Source of the DNA: Acidobacteriota bacterium
GTDB taxonomy: Bacteria > Acidobacteriota > Terriglobia > UBA7540
Direction of reading: 5' to 3'
NCBI GenBank assembly: GCA_902812465.1
Contig: CADDZE010000005.1
Location: 19,099 to 83,098 of the forward strand
DNA: 64,000 nucleotides
The translations under genes and the position numbers were made by a program. Positions 17,517 to 25,248 of this stretch are shown piece after piece (position 1 is the stretch's first letter; each line of letters begins with the position of its first letter). The notes under the pieces were generated by a model. The model saw only the letters and a list, made by a program, of their open reading frames with translations. It did not search any database and had not been told where the DNA came from.

Positions 17517-19025
17517 CTATTTTCGCTTCCATCGCGTCCCTGCCTTAGTATCTTCCAGGATCACGCCGGCCCGCAAGAGCTCCTGGCGGATCTGGTCAGC
17601 GCGGGCGAAGTCGCGGCGCTGGCGTGCGGCGTTGCGTTCTGCAATCCGCTGTTCGATCTCGGCGTCGGTCAGTACCTCCGCCAGGGCGGCGCCGGCGTCG
17701 TGATCGCCGTCAAACGCCGCGGGGGCGCGCCCGGCAGCCGCCGCGTCCGGCTTGGCCTCGCGCAGCAAGCCAAACCGCCGCAGCCTTTCGTAATCCCGGT
17801 CTTCGAGGACGGCAAAGATGCGGTCCCAGCGCCGTAGAACATCCTGGAAACTAGCGCGCTGCGCCTCGCGGAAGTCACCGCCGTCCATGGCCGTATTGCC
17901 TTCGCGCACCAGCTCGAAGATAGCGGCCAGCGCCTCGGCCGTGTTAAGGTTGTCGTCCAGCGCCGCTTCAAATGCCTGGGCCGCCGCGGCGGCTCGCGCC
18001 TCGAGCGCCGCGTTACTGCCCGCCGCGAACGCTTCGTGCTCCAGGCGGTAACGGAAGTTGCGCAGGCGCTCGACCGACTGCTCCGCCTGGCGCAAGGCCT
18101 CGAAGGTGAAGTTCAGCGGCTTGCGGAAGTGTACCGATGCCAGCAGGTAGCGAATGGGCGTGGGCTTGTGTCCGCGGCCAATCAGGTCGCGCAAGGTGTA
18201 GAAGTTGCCCTTCGATTTCGACATCTTCTCGCCGTTCACCATAAGGTGTTCGGCGTGCAGCCAGTAGCGGACAAAGGGCTTGCCAGTGGCCGCTTCGCTC
18301 TGCGCAATCTCATTCTCGTGATGGGGGAAGATCAAGTCGCTGCCGCCCGAGTGAATGTCGAAGGTGGGGCCCAGGTACTTCATGGCCATGACGGAGCACT
18401 CGATGTGCCAGCCCGGGCGCCCGCGGCCGAGGGGCGTCTCCCAGGCTTCCTCGCCCTCCTTGGCTGCCTTCCACAGGGCGAAGTCACGCACGTCGTCCTT
18501 TTCATACTCGTCCGAATCCACGCGGGCTCCCGGGCGGTTGCCGGCCAGCTTCATCCCGGAAAGCTTGCCGTAGTCCTTGAAAGCCTCGACGCGGAAATAG
18601 ATCGAGCCTTCGCTGCGGTAGGCATACCCTTTCTCCACGAGCGTCTGAATCAGCTGGACCATGTCCGGGATATGGTCCGTGGCCCGCACCACCACCTCGG
18701 GAGTCTCCAGGCTGAGCAGTTCGCGGTCGACTTCGAAGGCGCGGATGAACCGGGCGGCGTAGTCGCGAATCGAAAGGCCAGCGGCGCGCGCCTCGCGGAT
18801 AATCTTGTCATCCACGTCGGTGAGGTTCATCACCTGGCGAACGCGGTAGCCGCGATACTTCAGAAAGCGGCGCAGGACGTCCTGGAAGACAAAGGTGCGG
18901 TAATTGCCAATGTGCGCGTAGTCGTAGACGGTCGGGCCGCACGTGTACATCCCCACCTGGCCCGGTTCGAGCGGAACAAACTCTTCCACCCGCCCCGAAA
19001 GCGTGTTGTAAAAGCGCAGCGCCAT
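17517..19025 (-). CDS. cysS: Cysteinyl-tRNA synthetase
   Basis: Charges tRNA-Cys. 502 residues, class I synthetase. The HIGH signature is YAHIGNYRT, KMSKS is in GEKMSKSKGNFYTL, and the zinc site comprises MYTCGPTVYDYAHIG, RPGWHIECSVM and FPHHENEIAQSE. The anticodon-binding C-terminal region is present and ends in AGVILEDTKAGTRWKRK. It is the first gene of a minus-strand run; the aminotransferase begins 157 bases downstream, so co-transcription is uncertain. Confidence 0.96.
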   Translation of the reverse strand: MALRFYNTLSGRVEEFVPLEPGQVGMYTCGPTVYDYAHIGNYRTFVFQDVLRRFLKYRGYRVRQVMNLTDVDDKIIREARAAGLSIRDYAARFIRAFEVDRELLSLETPEVVVRATDHIPDMVQLIQTLVEKGYAYRSEGSIYFRVEAFKDYGKLSGMKLAGNRPGARVDSDEYEKDDVRDFALWKAAKEGEEAWETPLGRGRPGWHIECSVMAMKYLGPTFDIHSGGSDLIFPHHENEIAQSEAATGKPFVRYWLHAEHLMVNGEKMSKSKGNFYTLRDLIGRGHKPTPIRYLLASVHFRKPLNFTFEALRQAEQSVERLRNFRYRLEHEAFAAGSNAALEARAAAAAQAFEAALDDNLNTAEALAAIFELVREGNTAMDGGDFREAQRASFQDVLRRWDRIFAVLEDRDYERLRRFGLLREAKPDAAAAGRAPAAFDGDHDAGAALAEVLTDAEIEQRIAERNAARQRRDFARADQIRQELLRAGVILEDTKAGTRWKRK

Positions 19026-19089
19026 AAGGCGTTCAAACCTTGGGAGATTTTAATGGCGGCCGTCGCGGCCCGTCAACGAACTGTAGTCG

Positions 19090-19340
19090 TTAAGGCTGCG
19101 GCGGAGCAGGCGTCCCTTTATTCGGATCGCTCTCGAAGCCGGGACATTGAAGCAGGGGTAGGCGCGGGTAGGGGGCCAAGCGCGGATCAGTGCGGGCGCG
19201 CTCGCATAGAAGAGGGAGCCCCGGTCGGAGCGCACGCGGCGCACATGGTGGCACACCGAACACAGGCCCACGTCCGGGTCCGGCGTCAGGCTCTGGCTTG
19301 ACGCACTCGTTCCCGCCAACTTATACTCCTTGCCATGCAC
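19090..19340 (-). pseudogene. Small CxxC protein gene, apparently frameshifted
   Basis: From a GTG at 19340 the frame reads into DVGLCSVCHHVRRVRSDRGS and then LFY. After that the sensible continuation is two frames over: RARTDPRLAPYPRLPLLQ, then CPGFESDPNKGTPAPPQP and a stop at 19090. Joining the halves implies loss of about four bases near 19205-19210, probably removing an Arg-Cys pair. The intact protein would be about 84 residues with a CxxC pair and two further cysteines, a likely zinc-ribbon protein. The function is unknown. The reading is inferred from coherence of the two halves. Confidence 0.4.
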
Positions 19341-19742
19341 GGGCTATTCATGAGGCACAGGGGGCAGAGCCTGGGCACGGGACGGGCAGCGGTACTCGTG
19401 CTGGTGCTCCTGGGCGTATCCGGTAGCTCCCTTCTTTGCCCGGAGCTGTGTACCTCGCGGTTTTGCTCCTCATCCAGTCCAGCCAGCGGCTGCCATCAAC
19501 GTTCGACTTCCTCGCACCGGCTTCCGGCTCCTGCCCCGGCAGACTGTTGGACTCACCGGCAGGTGGCTGTTAGTTTCATGCGCGCGCCACAGAGCCTGTT
19601 CCCCCTGCAGGGCAGCCAGACGGTGAACCTGGCCGCGCCCGCGCTAGCGTCGGCATTTAAGGTGGCGCCGGTCCCGCAGCCTCCGCCAGGATTTACCAGC
19701 GGCCGGCGCATCTGTTCCAAGAACACCCTCCTCCGAGTGTAA
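19335..19742 (+). CDS. Exported Cys-rich small protein, unknown function
   Basis: 135 residues beginning with a hydrophobic signal-like segment (GRAAVLVLVLLGVSGSSLL), then a Cys cluster CPELCTSRFCSSSSPASGCH and a Pro/Ala-rich tail. It resembles in layout the gene at 49797-50213: signal, Cys/His cluster, then a hydrophobic strand-like segment (NLAAPALASAFKV here, FKLASALAWF there). It lies 109 bases upstream of an outer-membrane-type protein on the same strand. A metal-binding role is a guess from Cys content and context. The start could also be the ATG at 19350. Confidence 0.5.
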   Translation: MHGLFMRHRGQSLGTGRAAVLVLVLLGVSGSSLLCPELCTSRFCSSSSPASGCHQRSTSSHRLPAPAPADCWTHRQVAVSFMRAPQSLFPLQGSQTVNLAAPALASAFKVAPVPQPPPGFTSGRRICSKNTLLRV

Positions 19743-19851
19743 GCCTCGTTCCTCCGCTTGCCTTGGCGTCCACAACGCTAACCGGTGAGCGCTGGCCCCT
19801 GGCCCCCAGCGCCAGACCGCTGCTGCGGGATTTGCCCGCCGGAGAGGCTTC

Positions 19852-21231
19852 ATGCGAATCCAGTCCGCTGGTCCGCCGATCCTGATGATCGTCCTGTCGT
19901 GGCCGGCAGGTGCCACTCCCCTTTTGCAGGCCCGAATCCTGCCGGAGGAACCGTTAGCCAAGCGGGCCACCTATGGCGCCCGGCCTGCTCCCACCAAAGG
20001 AGCCCTAAGCAACCGGCAGCACGAAATGCCGAATCATCCGATGCCCGTTCACGGCTCGACGTTCATCGAGGCGATCGTGCGCCACAATACATCCGGCACC
20101 AGCGCCGAGCCCGATTCGACACCGCACCCCATGCTGACGGGCATGAAAGGCGATTGGATGGTGATGTTTCACGGCGCGGGCTTCGTGGCGGATGTGCAGC
20201 AAAGCGGCCCGAGGGGTCGCGACAAGCTCTTTGGCCTGAGTTGGTGGATGCCGATGGCTCAGCGCCAGCTGGGCCCTGGCACCCTGACGCTGCGCACCAT
20301 GATCAGTCTGGACCCCACCGTCACCGGCCACCGCTATCCTGAGCTCTTTCAGCTGGGCGAAACCGCGCTCGGCCGGCCGATCGTGGATGGGCAGCATCCC
20401 CACGACTTCTTCATGGAGTTGGCAATCCTCTACGATCTGCGGGTGGGGGACCGGGGGCTGATCTCCTTCTATGCCGCACCGGTGGGCGACCCTGCTCTCG
20501 GACCGCCAGCGTTTCCGCATCGCGCCTCGGCCAATGAGAATCCGTTGGCGCCCTTGGGCCATCATCTGCAGGATTCGACTCATATTGCGAATGACGTGCT
20601 GACCCTGGGTTTCGCTTACAAGACCATGCGATGGGAGTTTTCAGGCTTTCACGGCCGGGAGCCGGACGAATACCGCTGGGACATCGACTCCGGCCGCATC
20701 GATTCCTGGTCCGCCCGCCTCACCCTGAATCCCCGCCCCAATTGGAGTGCGCAGTACTCGATAGGCCGGCTGAAGAGTCCGGAGCAGCAAAACCCTTCCG
20801 AGGATACACTGCGCATGACCGCCTCCCTTATGTACAATCGGCCCCTGGCGGGCGGCAACTGGGCATCCCTGCTGGTTTGGGGCCGCAACTTGAACCTGCC
20901 GGGAAGCGAAGTGTTCAATAGCTACCTGGCGGAGTCGACGCTGCGGTTTCGGGGCCACGGCGTTTGGGGACGAATCGAAAATGTCGACCGAACCAACGAG
21001 TTGTTGCTTGGCGGGAGGACGGAACCACCCGGGTTCCAGGAGCACTTTTTGGCGCGTGTTCAGGCTTACACGGCGGGCTATGATCGCGAGTTTCGCGCCA
21101 TTGCCCGCCTCGCGACAGCTCTCGGTGGCCAGGTGACACTTTACGGTACGCCGGCCCTTTTGAAGCCGGTCTATGGATCGCACCCGGCCGGGGTGGCATT
21201 GTTCCTGCGTTTTAATCCATCGCCCCGGTAA
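19852..21231 (+). CDS. Predicted outer-membrane beta-barrel protein of unknown function
   Basis: 459 residues with a short hydrophobic leader (PPILMIVLSWPAGATPLL) and a Met/His-rich segment (RQHEMPNHPMPVHGS). A long region of alternating polar and aromatic residues follows, typical of porin-like strands (MRWEFSGFHGREPDEY, NWSAQYSIGRLKSPEQQN). It ends in an aromatic/hydrophobic strand GVALFLRFNPSPR. A conserved-looking HPHDFFMELAILYDLRVGD segment lies near residue 180. GGAGAGGC precedes the ATG. The His/Met-rich N-terminus and the Cys-rich neighbour make metal handling, possibly copper, a reasonable hypothesis only. Confidence 0.65.
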   Translation: MRIQSAGPPILMIVLSWPAGATPLLQARILPEEPLAKRATYGARPAPTKGALSNRQHEMPNHPMPVHGSTFIEAIVRHNTSGTSAEPDSTPHPMLTGMKGDWMVMFHGAGFVADVQQSGPRGRDKLFGLSWWMPMAQRQLGPGTLTLRTMISLDPTVTGHRYPELFQLGETALGRPIVDGQHPHDFFMELAILYDLRVGDRGLISFYAAPVGDPALGPPAFPHRASANENPLAPLGHHLQDSTHIANDVLTLGFAYKTMRWEFSGFHGREPDEYRWDIDSGRIDSWSARLTLNPRPNWSAQYSIGRLKSPEQQNPSEDTLRMTASLMYNRPLAGGNWASLLVWGRNLNLPGSEVFNSYLAESTLRFRGHGVWGRIENVDRTNELLLGGRTEPPGFQEHFLARVQAYTAGYDREFRAIARLATALGGQVTLYGTPALLKPVYGSHPAGVALFLRFNPSPR

Positions 21232-21262
21232 GCTTGCGCTGCAACAGAATGGGAGGCTGGCT

Positions 21263-22015
21263 ATGTTCGAGGGACAGGTCGCTCTTATCACCGGCGCTTC
21301 GAGCGGCATTGGCGCCGCTACGGCGGAGGCCTTTGGCCGCCAGGGCGCGCGGGTGGCAGTGGGCTACCACCAGAACCGGTCCGGCGCCGAGAGCGTGGTC
21401 GAAGCCATTCGGCAGGCCGGCGCCGAAGCGATAGCGCTGCGCGCGGACGTCACCTCCAGCCATGACGTCGGTGCCATGGTGAAGTCGGTGCGCGATCTAT
21501 GGGGCCGCATCGACATCTTGGTGAACAACGCCGGTGACCTCTTGGCAAGGCGTACGCTCGCCGATATGACAGAAGATTACTGGGACGCGGTGATGGCGCT
21601 GAACCTCAAGAGCGCCTTTCTCGGCGTGAAGGCCGTCTGGGAACAAATGGCGGAGCGCCGATCGGGCTGTATTATCAACGTCAGTTCCATCGCCGGACGA
21701 AATGGTGGCGGCCCGGGAGCCGCGGCTTATGCGGCGGCCAAGGGAGGGCTCATCACCTACACCAAGGCGCTGGCCAAGGAGCTGGCGCCGCAGGGCATCC
21801 GGGTGAACGCCGTGGCCCCGGGCGTCATCGCTACCCGGTACCATGAACGGTACAGTCCGCCCGATTTGCTTCAGCGAATGATCAGCACAATTCCCTTGGG
21901 ACGCGCAGGAACCGCAGCCGAAGTTGCTGAGGTGATCGTCTTTCTGGCCTCACCAGGGGCTCGCTATATTACGGGCGAGACGGTCGAAGTGAATGGCGGG
22001 ATGTGGATGGATTGA
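21263..22015 (+). CDS. Short-chain dehydrogenase/reductase (FabG-like)
   Basis: A 250-residue classical SDR. The cofactor motif TGASSGIGAATAEAFG, the NNAG motif, the catalytic Ser in INVSSIAG and the YxxxK pair in AAYAAAKGGLITYTK are all present. The C-terminus ends GETVEVNGGMWMD. It is closest in pattern to 3-oxoacyl-ACP reductase or glucose dehydrogenase-like SDRs, so the substrate is not assignable. GGGAGG lies six bases before the ATG at 21263. The longer upstream frame is overlap with the previous gene. It may be co-transcribed with the barrel protein (31-base gap). Confidence 0.88.
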   Translation: MFEGQVALITGASSGIGAATAEAFGRQGARVAVGYHQNRSGAESVVEAIRQAGAEAIALRADVTSSHDVGAMVKSVRDLWGRIDILVNNAGDLLARRTLADMTEDYWDAVMALNLKSAFLGVKAVWEQMAERRSGCIINVSSIAGRNGGGPGAAAYAAAKGGLITYTKALAKELAPQGIRVNAVAPGVIATRYHERYSPPDLLQRMISTIPLGRAGTAAEVAEVIVFLASPGARYITGETVEVNGGMWMD

Positions 22016-22017
22016 AG

Positions 22018-22509
22018 CTAGGCCGCGGCTCGATTCTGAAGCATCGCTCCAGGAAGCGGCGTGTGTTCCGGCCGGGGCGAAGCGACGGCGATCGGGCTGC
22101 CAAACGTCAGCCTGGTCGCCCGCTCCGCTGCCGGCCGAAAAAGGATCGGCCCTTCCTGAATGTGTCGCCAGTGTGCGGAAACACGAGCGCGAATGATCCC
22201 CAGCCACCTCGATAGCTTAACGCTCACGATTTCCAAGCAGTTAAACTTAGCTGCCTCCTCGCTCCTTAGCAGACGGCGGATAGCCTTGCGAACCGCCGCT
22301 TCTTCCTCTCGTGCGAAGGCGGCTGCGCCGCATTCAGCAGCCATGTAGAATAAAGTCCATCCCGCTGCTTGCAAGCGCCGGTCCAGTTCCGCAGGGGTCA
22401 AGTTCGCTACTCGGTCCCACCCCTCCGCGTAGCGGACGCTCTCGATGGTGACTCCTGAGGGTGTTTCGGTGCCTTCTTTCAGCAAGATCGTTTCGGTTTG
22501 GATGGTCAT
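22018..22509 (-). CDS. Hypothetical protein, last gene of the Hsp20-linked run
   Basis: 163 residues, soluble. No catalytic motif was recognised. Segments such as GVTIESVRYAEGWDRVANLT, LDRRLQAAGWTLFYMAAECG and NCLEIVSVKLSRWLGI have the look of a conserved domain, and the protein resembles unknown proteins often seen in acidobacterial genomes. GGAGGG stands just before the ATG at 22509. It starts just inside the end of the zinc-ribbon gene neighbourhood on the same strand and runs convergent to the SDR, ending three bases from its stop. Confidence 0.6.
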   Translation of the reverse strand: MTIQTETILLKEGTETPSGVTIESVRYAEGWDRVANLTPAELDRRLQAAGWTLFYMAAECGAAAFAREEEAAVRKAIRRLLRSEEAAKFNCLEIVSVKLSRWLGIIRARVSAHWRHIQEGPILFRPAAERATRLTFGSPIAVASPRPEHTPLPGAMLQNRAAA

Positions 22510-22534
22510 CTTACCCTCCGCGCTTGAGCCTCCG

Positions 22535-22795
22535 TCACTTACATCCGGACCGCCGTCCTGCCTTCCTCCGGGCGGCGGAGACCCCAGGCCGGGTTTCCTC
22601 GTCTTCCACAATCACGGTCATCGGGCGGGCTGCCACCCTTCCCAAGAAGGTCAGGTCGGCATCGGAGAAATAGCTGACCGGACCCTTGCACCTGGGACAT
22701 TGGCTCAGCGTCTTGTCGAAAACGAGCTCACCGCATTTGATACAGGAAGTGTGCCGGCCAAGACGCGTTGTCCGTGCATGGTTAGAGTACCGCAT
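22535..22795 (-). CDS. Small zinc-ribbon protein
   Basis: 86 residues. Two CxxC knuckles are visible: SCIKCGELVFD and SQCPRCKGPVS, spaced as in a zinc ribbon. The C-terminus is strongly basic (AARRKAGRRSGCK). The gene overlaps the end of the upstream membrane protein by 14 bases and lies 25 bases before the next gene, so the three form one transcription unit. Possible roles include nucleic-acid binding or a metal-sensing adaptor; neither is shown. Confidence 0.6.
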   Translation of the reverse strand: MRYSNHARTTRLGRHTSCIKCGELVFDKTLSQCPRCKGPVSYFSDADLTFLGRVAARPMTVIVEDEETRPGVSAARRKAGRRSGCK

Positions 22796-23135
22796 GAGTC
22801 GATCGTCCCCTCGCTGTCGGGGAGCTGGTGGTCGGGCTGCGTGACGCCTTCGCCTCCGCCATGACAGGTGAGGGGTGCTGTGCGAGACGCGCCACCGGCT
22901 GCTTCAGGCTCGTACTTTGACCCCGAAACGCGCTCCAGACCTCTTGGATCTCGCCCTTGTGAAGCGCCCATCCCACGTTGAACAAAAGAAACGTTCCGAC
23001 GGTGAAAGCAATCAGAGCCAGGGCTAACCCGTCCATGGTTAGCATTTGGCCGGTAACGGCCAGCCAAAGGGCTGCACCCCAGCTCCCCAAACCCAGGAGG
23101 ATGCATAACACCCAGAGAACCACCAGCTCCGTCAT
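22782..23135 (-). CDS. Small membrane protein, unknown function
   Basis: 117 residues with two hydrophobic membrane segments: VVLWVLCILLGLGSWGAALW and ALALIAFTVGTFLLFNVGWA. They are followed by a soluble basic, Ser/Pro-rich tail. AAGGAG immediately precedes the ATG at 23135; an ATG 14 codons upstream lacks such a site. It lies between the Hsp20 genes and the zinc-ribbon gene on the same strand. No family was recognised. Confidence 0.6.
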   Translation of the reverse strand: MTELVVLWVLCILLGLGSWGAALWLAVTGQMLTMDGLALALIAFTVGTFLLFNVGWALHKGEIQEVWSAFRGQSTSLKQPVARLAQHPSPVMAEAKASRSPTTSSPTARGRSTHAVL

Positions 23136-23218
23136 ATCTCCTTCTCCTGCGCTCGTGACCTTACGGTCCTCAAGCAATTGGTTTCAGCTCGGCAGAAGGG
23201 CCCAGCCCCTCACTCGGC

Positions 23219-23443
23219 CTACTGGGTTGGTGACTGCTCTGCCGCTGTCGCCGGATACGCCTTGAAGCCGAAAGCGGACTGGGCCTGCGCCGAGAGAGCC
23301 CGCAAGCTCTGGCTGAGATGTGGGTAACACAGTTGTAGGCCTGCTCGCGCCAGAATGAAAGCCACACCGGCGGCGAAACAAACTAGCGCCATCAGACAGG
23401 CTAAACCGATGATTACCAGATATTCTTCGATCACGTATAACAC
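23219..23443 (-). CDS. Small single-pass membrane protein, unknown function
   Basis: 74 residues starting with GTG after AAGGT. One long hydrophobic segment (YLVIIGLACLMALVCFAAGV) is followed by a Gln/Ser/Ala-rich tail. It lies 218 bases downstream of the first Hsp20 gene on the same strand. A valine codon three residues in (GTG) could also start it. Coding status rests on the membrane segment and context. Confidence 0.45.
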   Translation of the reverse strand: MLYVIEEYLVIIGLACLMALVCFAAGVAFILARAGLQLCYPHLSQSLRALSAQAQSAFGFKAYPATAAEQSPTQ

Positions 23444-23661
23444 TGGCTGTTACCTTCAAAGCTTCCTTTCTACGCCGTGTTTGGTTGGTGTGCCGCGGCG
23501 TCCGGCCTTTCAAAAACTCGTTGCTGAAGTGAAACTTCAAAGGTCTGCCTGAGGGCAGGCATACGGGTATGGCAAAAAGGTGGCAAGGACCTCGGCCCGG
23601 CTCGCCGCGACCCGTCGAACCGAGGCCCCTGCCCAAAAAACGACGGTAAAGTGGCCGCCGA

Positions 23662-24117
23662 TTAGTTCTTGCTGGCAAGGATCTTGATTGTCTTCGCCTT
23701 AGCCTCTTCCTTCTTGGCCATGGTCAGGGTAAGCACGCCGTGGTTGTACTCGGCGGTTACCTTATCAGGATCAACCGAGGCTGGAAGAGTGAAGGACCGA
23801 GAGAACGGCCCATAGATGCGCTCCAGGCGGTAGTACTGGTCCTCTTTGATGTTGCTGTCCAGCTTCCGCTCGCCCTTAAGGTAAAGCGTGTTCCCCTCGA
23901 TGCGCACGTCCACATCCTTGGGGTCCACGCCTGGCAGCTCCGCGGTCAGGACCACGTTGTCATCGGTTTCATAAATGTCTACCGCTGGCACCCAGGCTTG
24001 GGTCGTGCTAAGGCCTTCGTCGGCGAAGAAGCTCGCAAACGCCTCATTAAACAGGCGATTAAACCGATCTTGAGCGGTAATCAGATCGCGGAAGGGCTCC
24101 CAGCGAACCATCGTCAT
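23662..24117 (-). CDS. Small heat-shock protein Hsp20 (alpha-crystallin family)
   Basis: A 151-residue ATP-independent chaperone that holds unfolding proteins. The alpha-crystallin domain spans about residues 45-140: PAVDIYETDDNVVLTAELPG, then GNTLYLKGERK, and the closing VTAEYNHGVLTLTMAK with the conserved GVL. AGGAGGTGA precedes the ATG. It follows a second hsp20 gene 87 bases upstream, and the intergenic leader can fold so that the start codon is paired. Heat control at the RNA level is therefore possible. Confidence 0.95.
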   Translation of the reverse strand: MTMVRWEPFRDLITAQDRFNRLFNEAFASFFADEGLSTTQAWVPAVDIYETDDNVVLTAELPGVDPKDVDVRIEGNTLYLKGERKLDSNIKEDQYYRLERIYGPFSRSFTLPASVDPDKVTAEYNHGVLTLTMAKKEEAKAKTIKILASKN

Positions 24118-24199
24118 AGCTGCTCACCTCCTTTGCATGAGAATGGTGCCCAGCTTTTTCCTTACCGGAAAACACTGGGCTCTGGCATCCCAGCAGCTA
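24117..24199 (-). promoter_or_regulatory. Structured leader of the downstream hsp20 gene
   Basis: On the minus strand TAGCTGCT (24199-24192) is the exact complement of AGCAGCTA (24124-24117), whose last A is the first base of the hsp20 ATG. The intervening bases contain a strong hairpin, CCCAG-TG-TTTTCC-GGTAA-GGAAAA-AG-CTGGG. The ribosome-binding site would sit beside the closing 8-bp stem. This geometry suits translational control such as an RNA thermometer. It is not a named family match. Confidence 0.4.
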
Positions 24200-24204
24200 A
24201 CGCC

Positions 24205-24750
24205 CTAGGCGTGGGCTGCTGCCGTCTGCGTGGGCTGCTCTTCAACTTGGATACGGATGGTCTTGGGCTTAGCAGCCTCACGCTTGGCCACCCTGAGCGT
24301 CAGCACGCCATGGCGGTACTCCGCCTGGACGTTGTCGGGATCCACCGAACTCGGTAGCGTGAAGGAGAGTGCAAAAGGACCGTAGGTGCGCTCAGCCAGG
24401 TAGTAGTCCTTCGCTTTCCCTTCGCGCTTGCGAGTGCCCTTAAGGAAGAGCGTCCGACCCTCGACCCGAGCGGTCACGTCCTGTGGATCCACCCCGGCCA
24501 GGTCGACGGCGATGACCACGTCGTTATCGGTTTGGTAGATGTCGGCAGGCGGGGACCATGTGGCCCGGCGAGCAAAGAAGCGCCCACCATCCCACAGGCT
24601 GGACAACGCCCGGTCCAAAAGGCGGTCGAACCGCCGTTGGCTGCGGATCAACTCAGCCAGCGGCCGCCATTCCTGCAGCGTCCGGCGCTGCCGGCGTCCC
24701 CCTCGGCCCCGCGACCGCAGCTGCAGAGGATGCCACCGAGTGATTGCCAT
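24205..24750 (-). CDS. Small heat-shock protein Hsp20 (second copy)
   Basis: 181 residues, alpha-crystallin family. An Arg-rich N-terminal extension (RSRGRGGRRQRRT) precedes the usual start-like FDRLLDRALSSLW. The core domain runs PPADIYQTDNDVVIAVDLAG, GRTLFLKGTRK, and VQAEYRHGVLTLRVAKRE. AAGGAGGTGA stands before the ATG. It is clearly a paralogue of the next gene, and the pair probably forms mixed oligomers or serves different clients. The basic N-terminal arm distinguishes it. Confidence 0.95.
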   Translation of the reverse strand: MAITRWHPLQLRSRGRGGRRQRRTLQEWRPLAELIRSQRRFDRLLDRALSSLWDGGRFFARRATWSPPADIYQTDNDVVIAVDLAGVDPQDVTARVEGRTLFLKGTRKREGKAKDYYLAERTYGPFALSFTLPSSVDPDNVQAEYRHGVLTLRVAKREAAKPKTIRIQVEEQPTQTAAAHA

Positions 24751-24953
24751 CCTCCCTCACCTCCTTCCAGGCGCCCCCGCTGCTTCCGGCACCCAGGGCC
24801 GGCCGCGGGGAGCGAAGGTTTCGATCCCACACGATTCCTGAGCCCCTCCTGTCCGAGGAAAGATGTCCAGAAACCAAGCTGTGAAGGAGGAGAGAACTTG
24901 GCCCCGTGCCTCGGCAGGAAAGGCTCAGGGACCCGACTCACCGGGGCAGGAGT

Positions 24954-25082
24954 CTAAGGCTTGCTGCCCTCCATGCTCCGGCCACAGCCGGGCGCTTGCC
25001 TCAGACGGAAGGTGCGCGCCCGGCAGCTGACTGGTTTCCACACGGTGCTGAGCATCGAGTGGATCTTGCGAAGCAGTGCCAT
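24954..25082 (-). CDS. Possible 42-residue protein with a very strong ribosome-binding site
   Basis: AAGGAGGTGA lies six bases before an ATG at 25082 that opens a 42-codon frame: MALLRKIHSMLSTVWKPVSC, then a basic Arg/Gly-rich stretch ending in MEGSKP. The site is the same near-perfect form seen before both hsp20 genes downstream. The peptide is small, basic and amphipathic. No family was recognised. It could be a short leader gene of the heat-shock run or a decayed gene start. Confidence 0.35.
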   Translation of the reverse strand: MALLRKIHSMLSTVWKPVSCRARTFRLRQAPGCGRSMEGSKP

Positions 25083-25248
25083 AGCACGTCACCTCCTTTC
25101 GTCGGCTTTTTGGTTTTTCCACCCCAACGGGATGCGGCTGATCAAATATGAGTTGCCTGCTGTCAATCTTCTCGTACTCACCGCATTCCCAAGGATTTGG
25201 ACGTTTGCTGGCCCTGACTACACGAACCGGAAGCCCTGGGGGAGGGCT

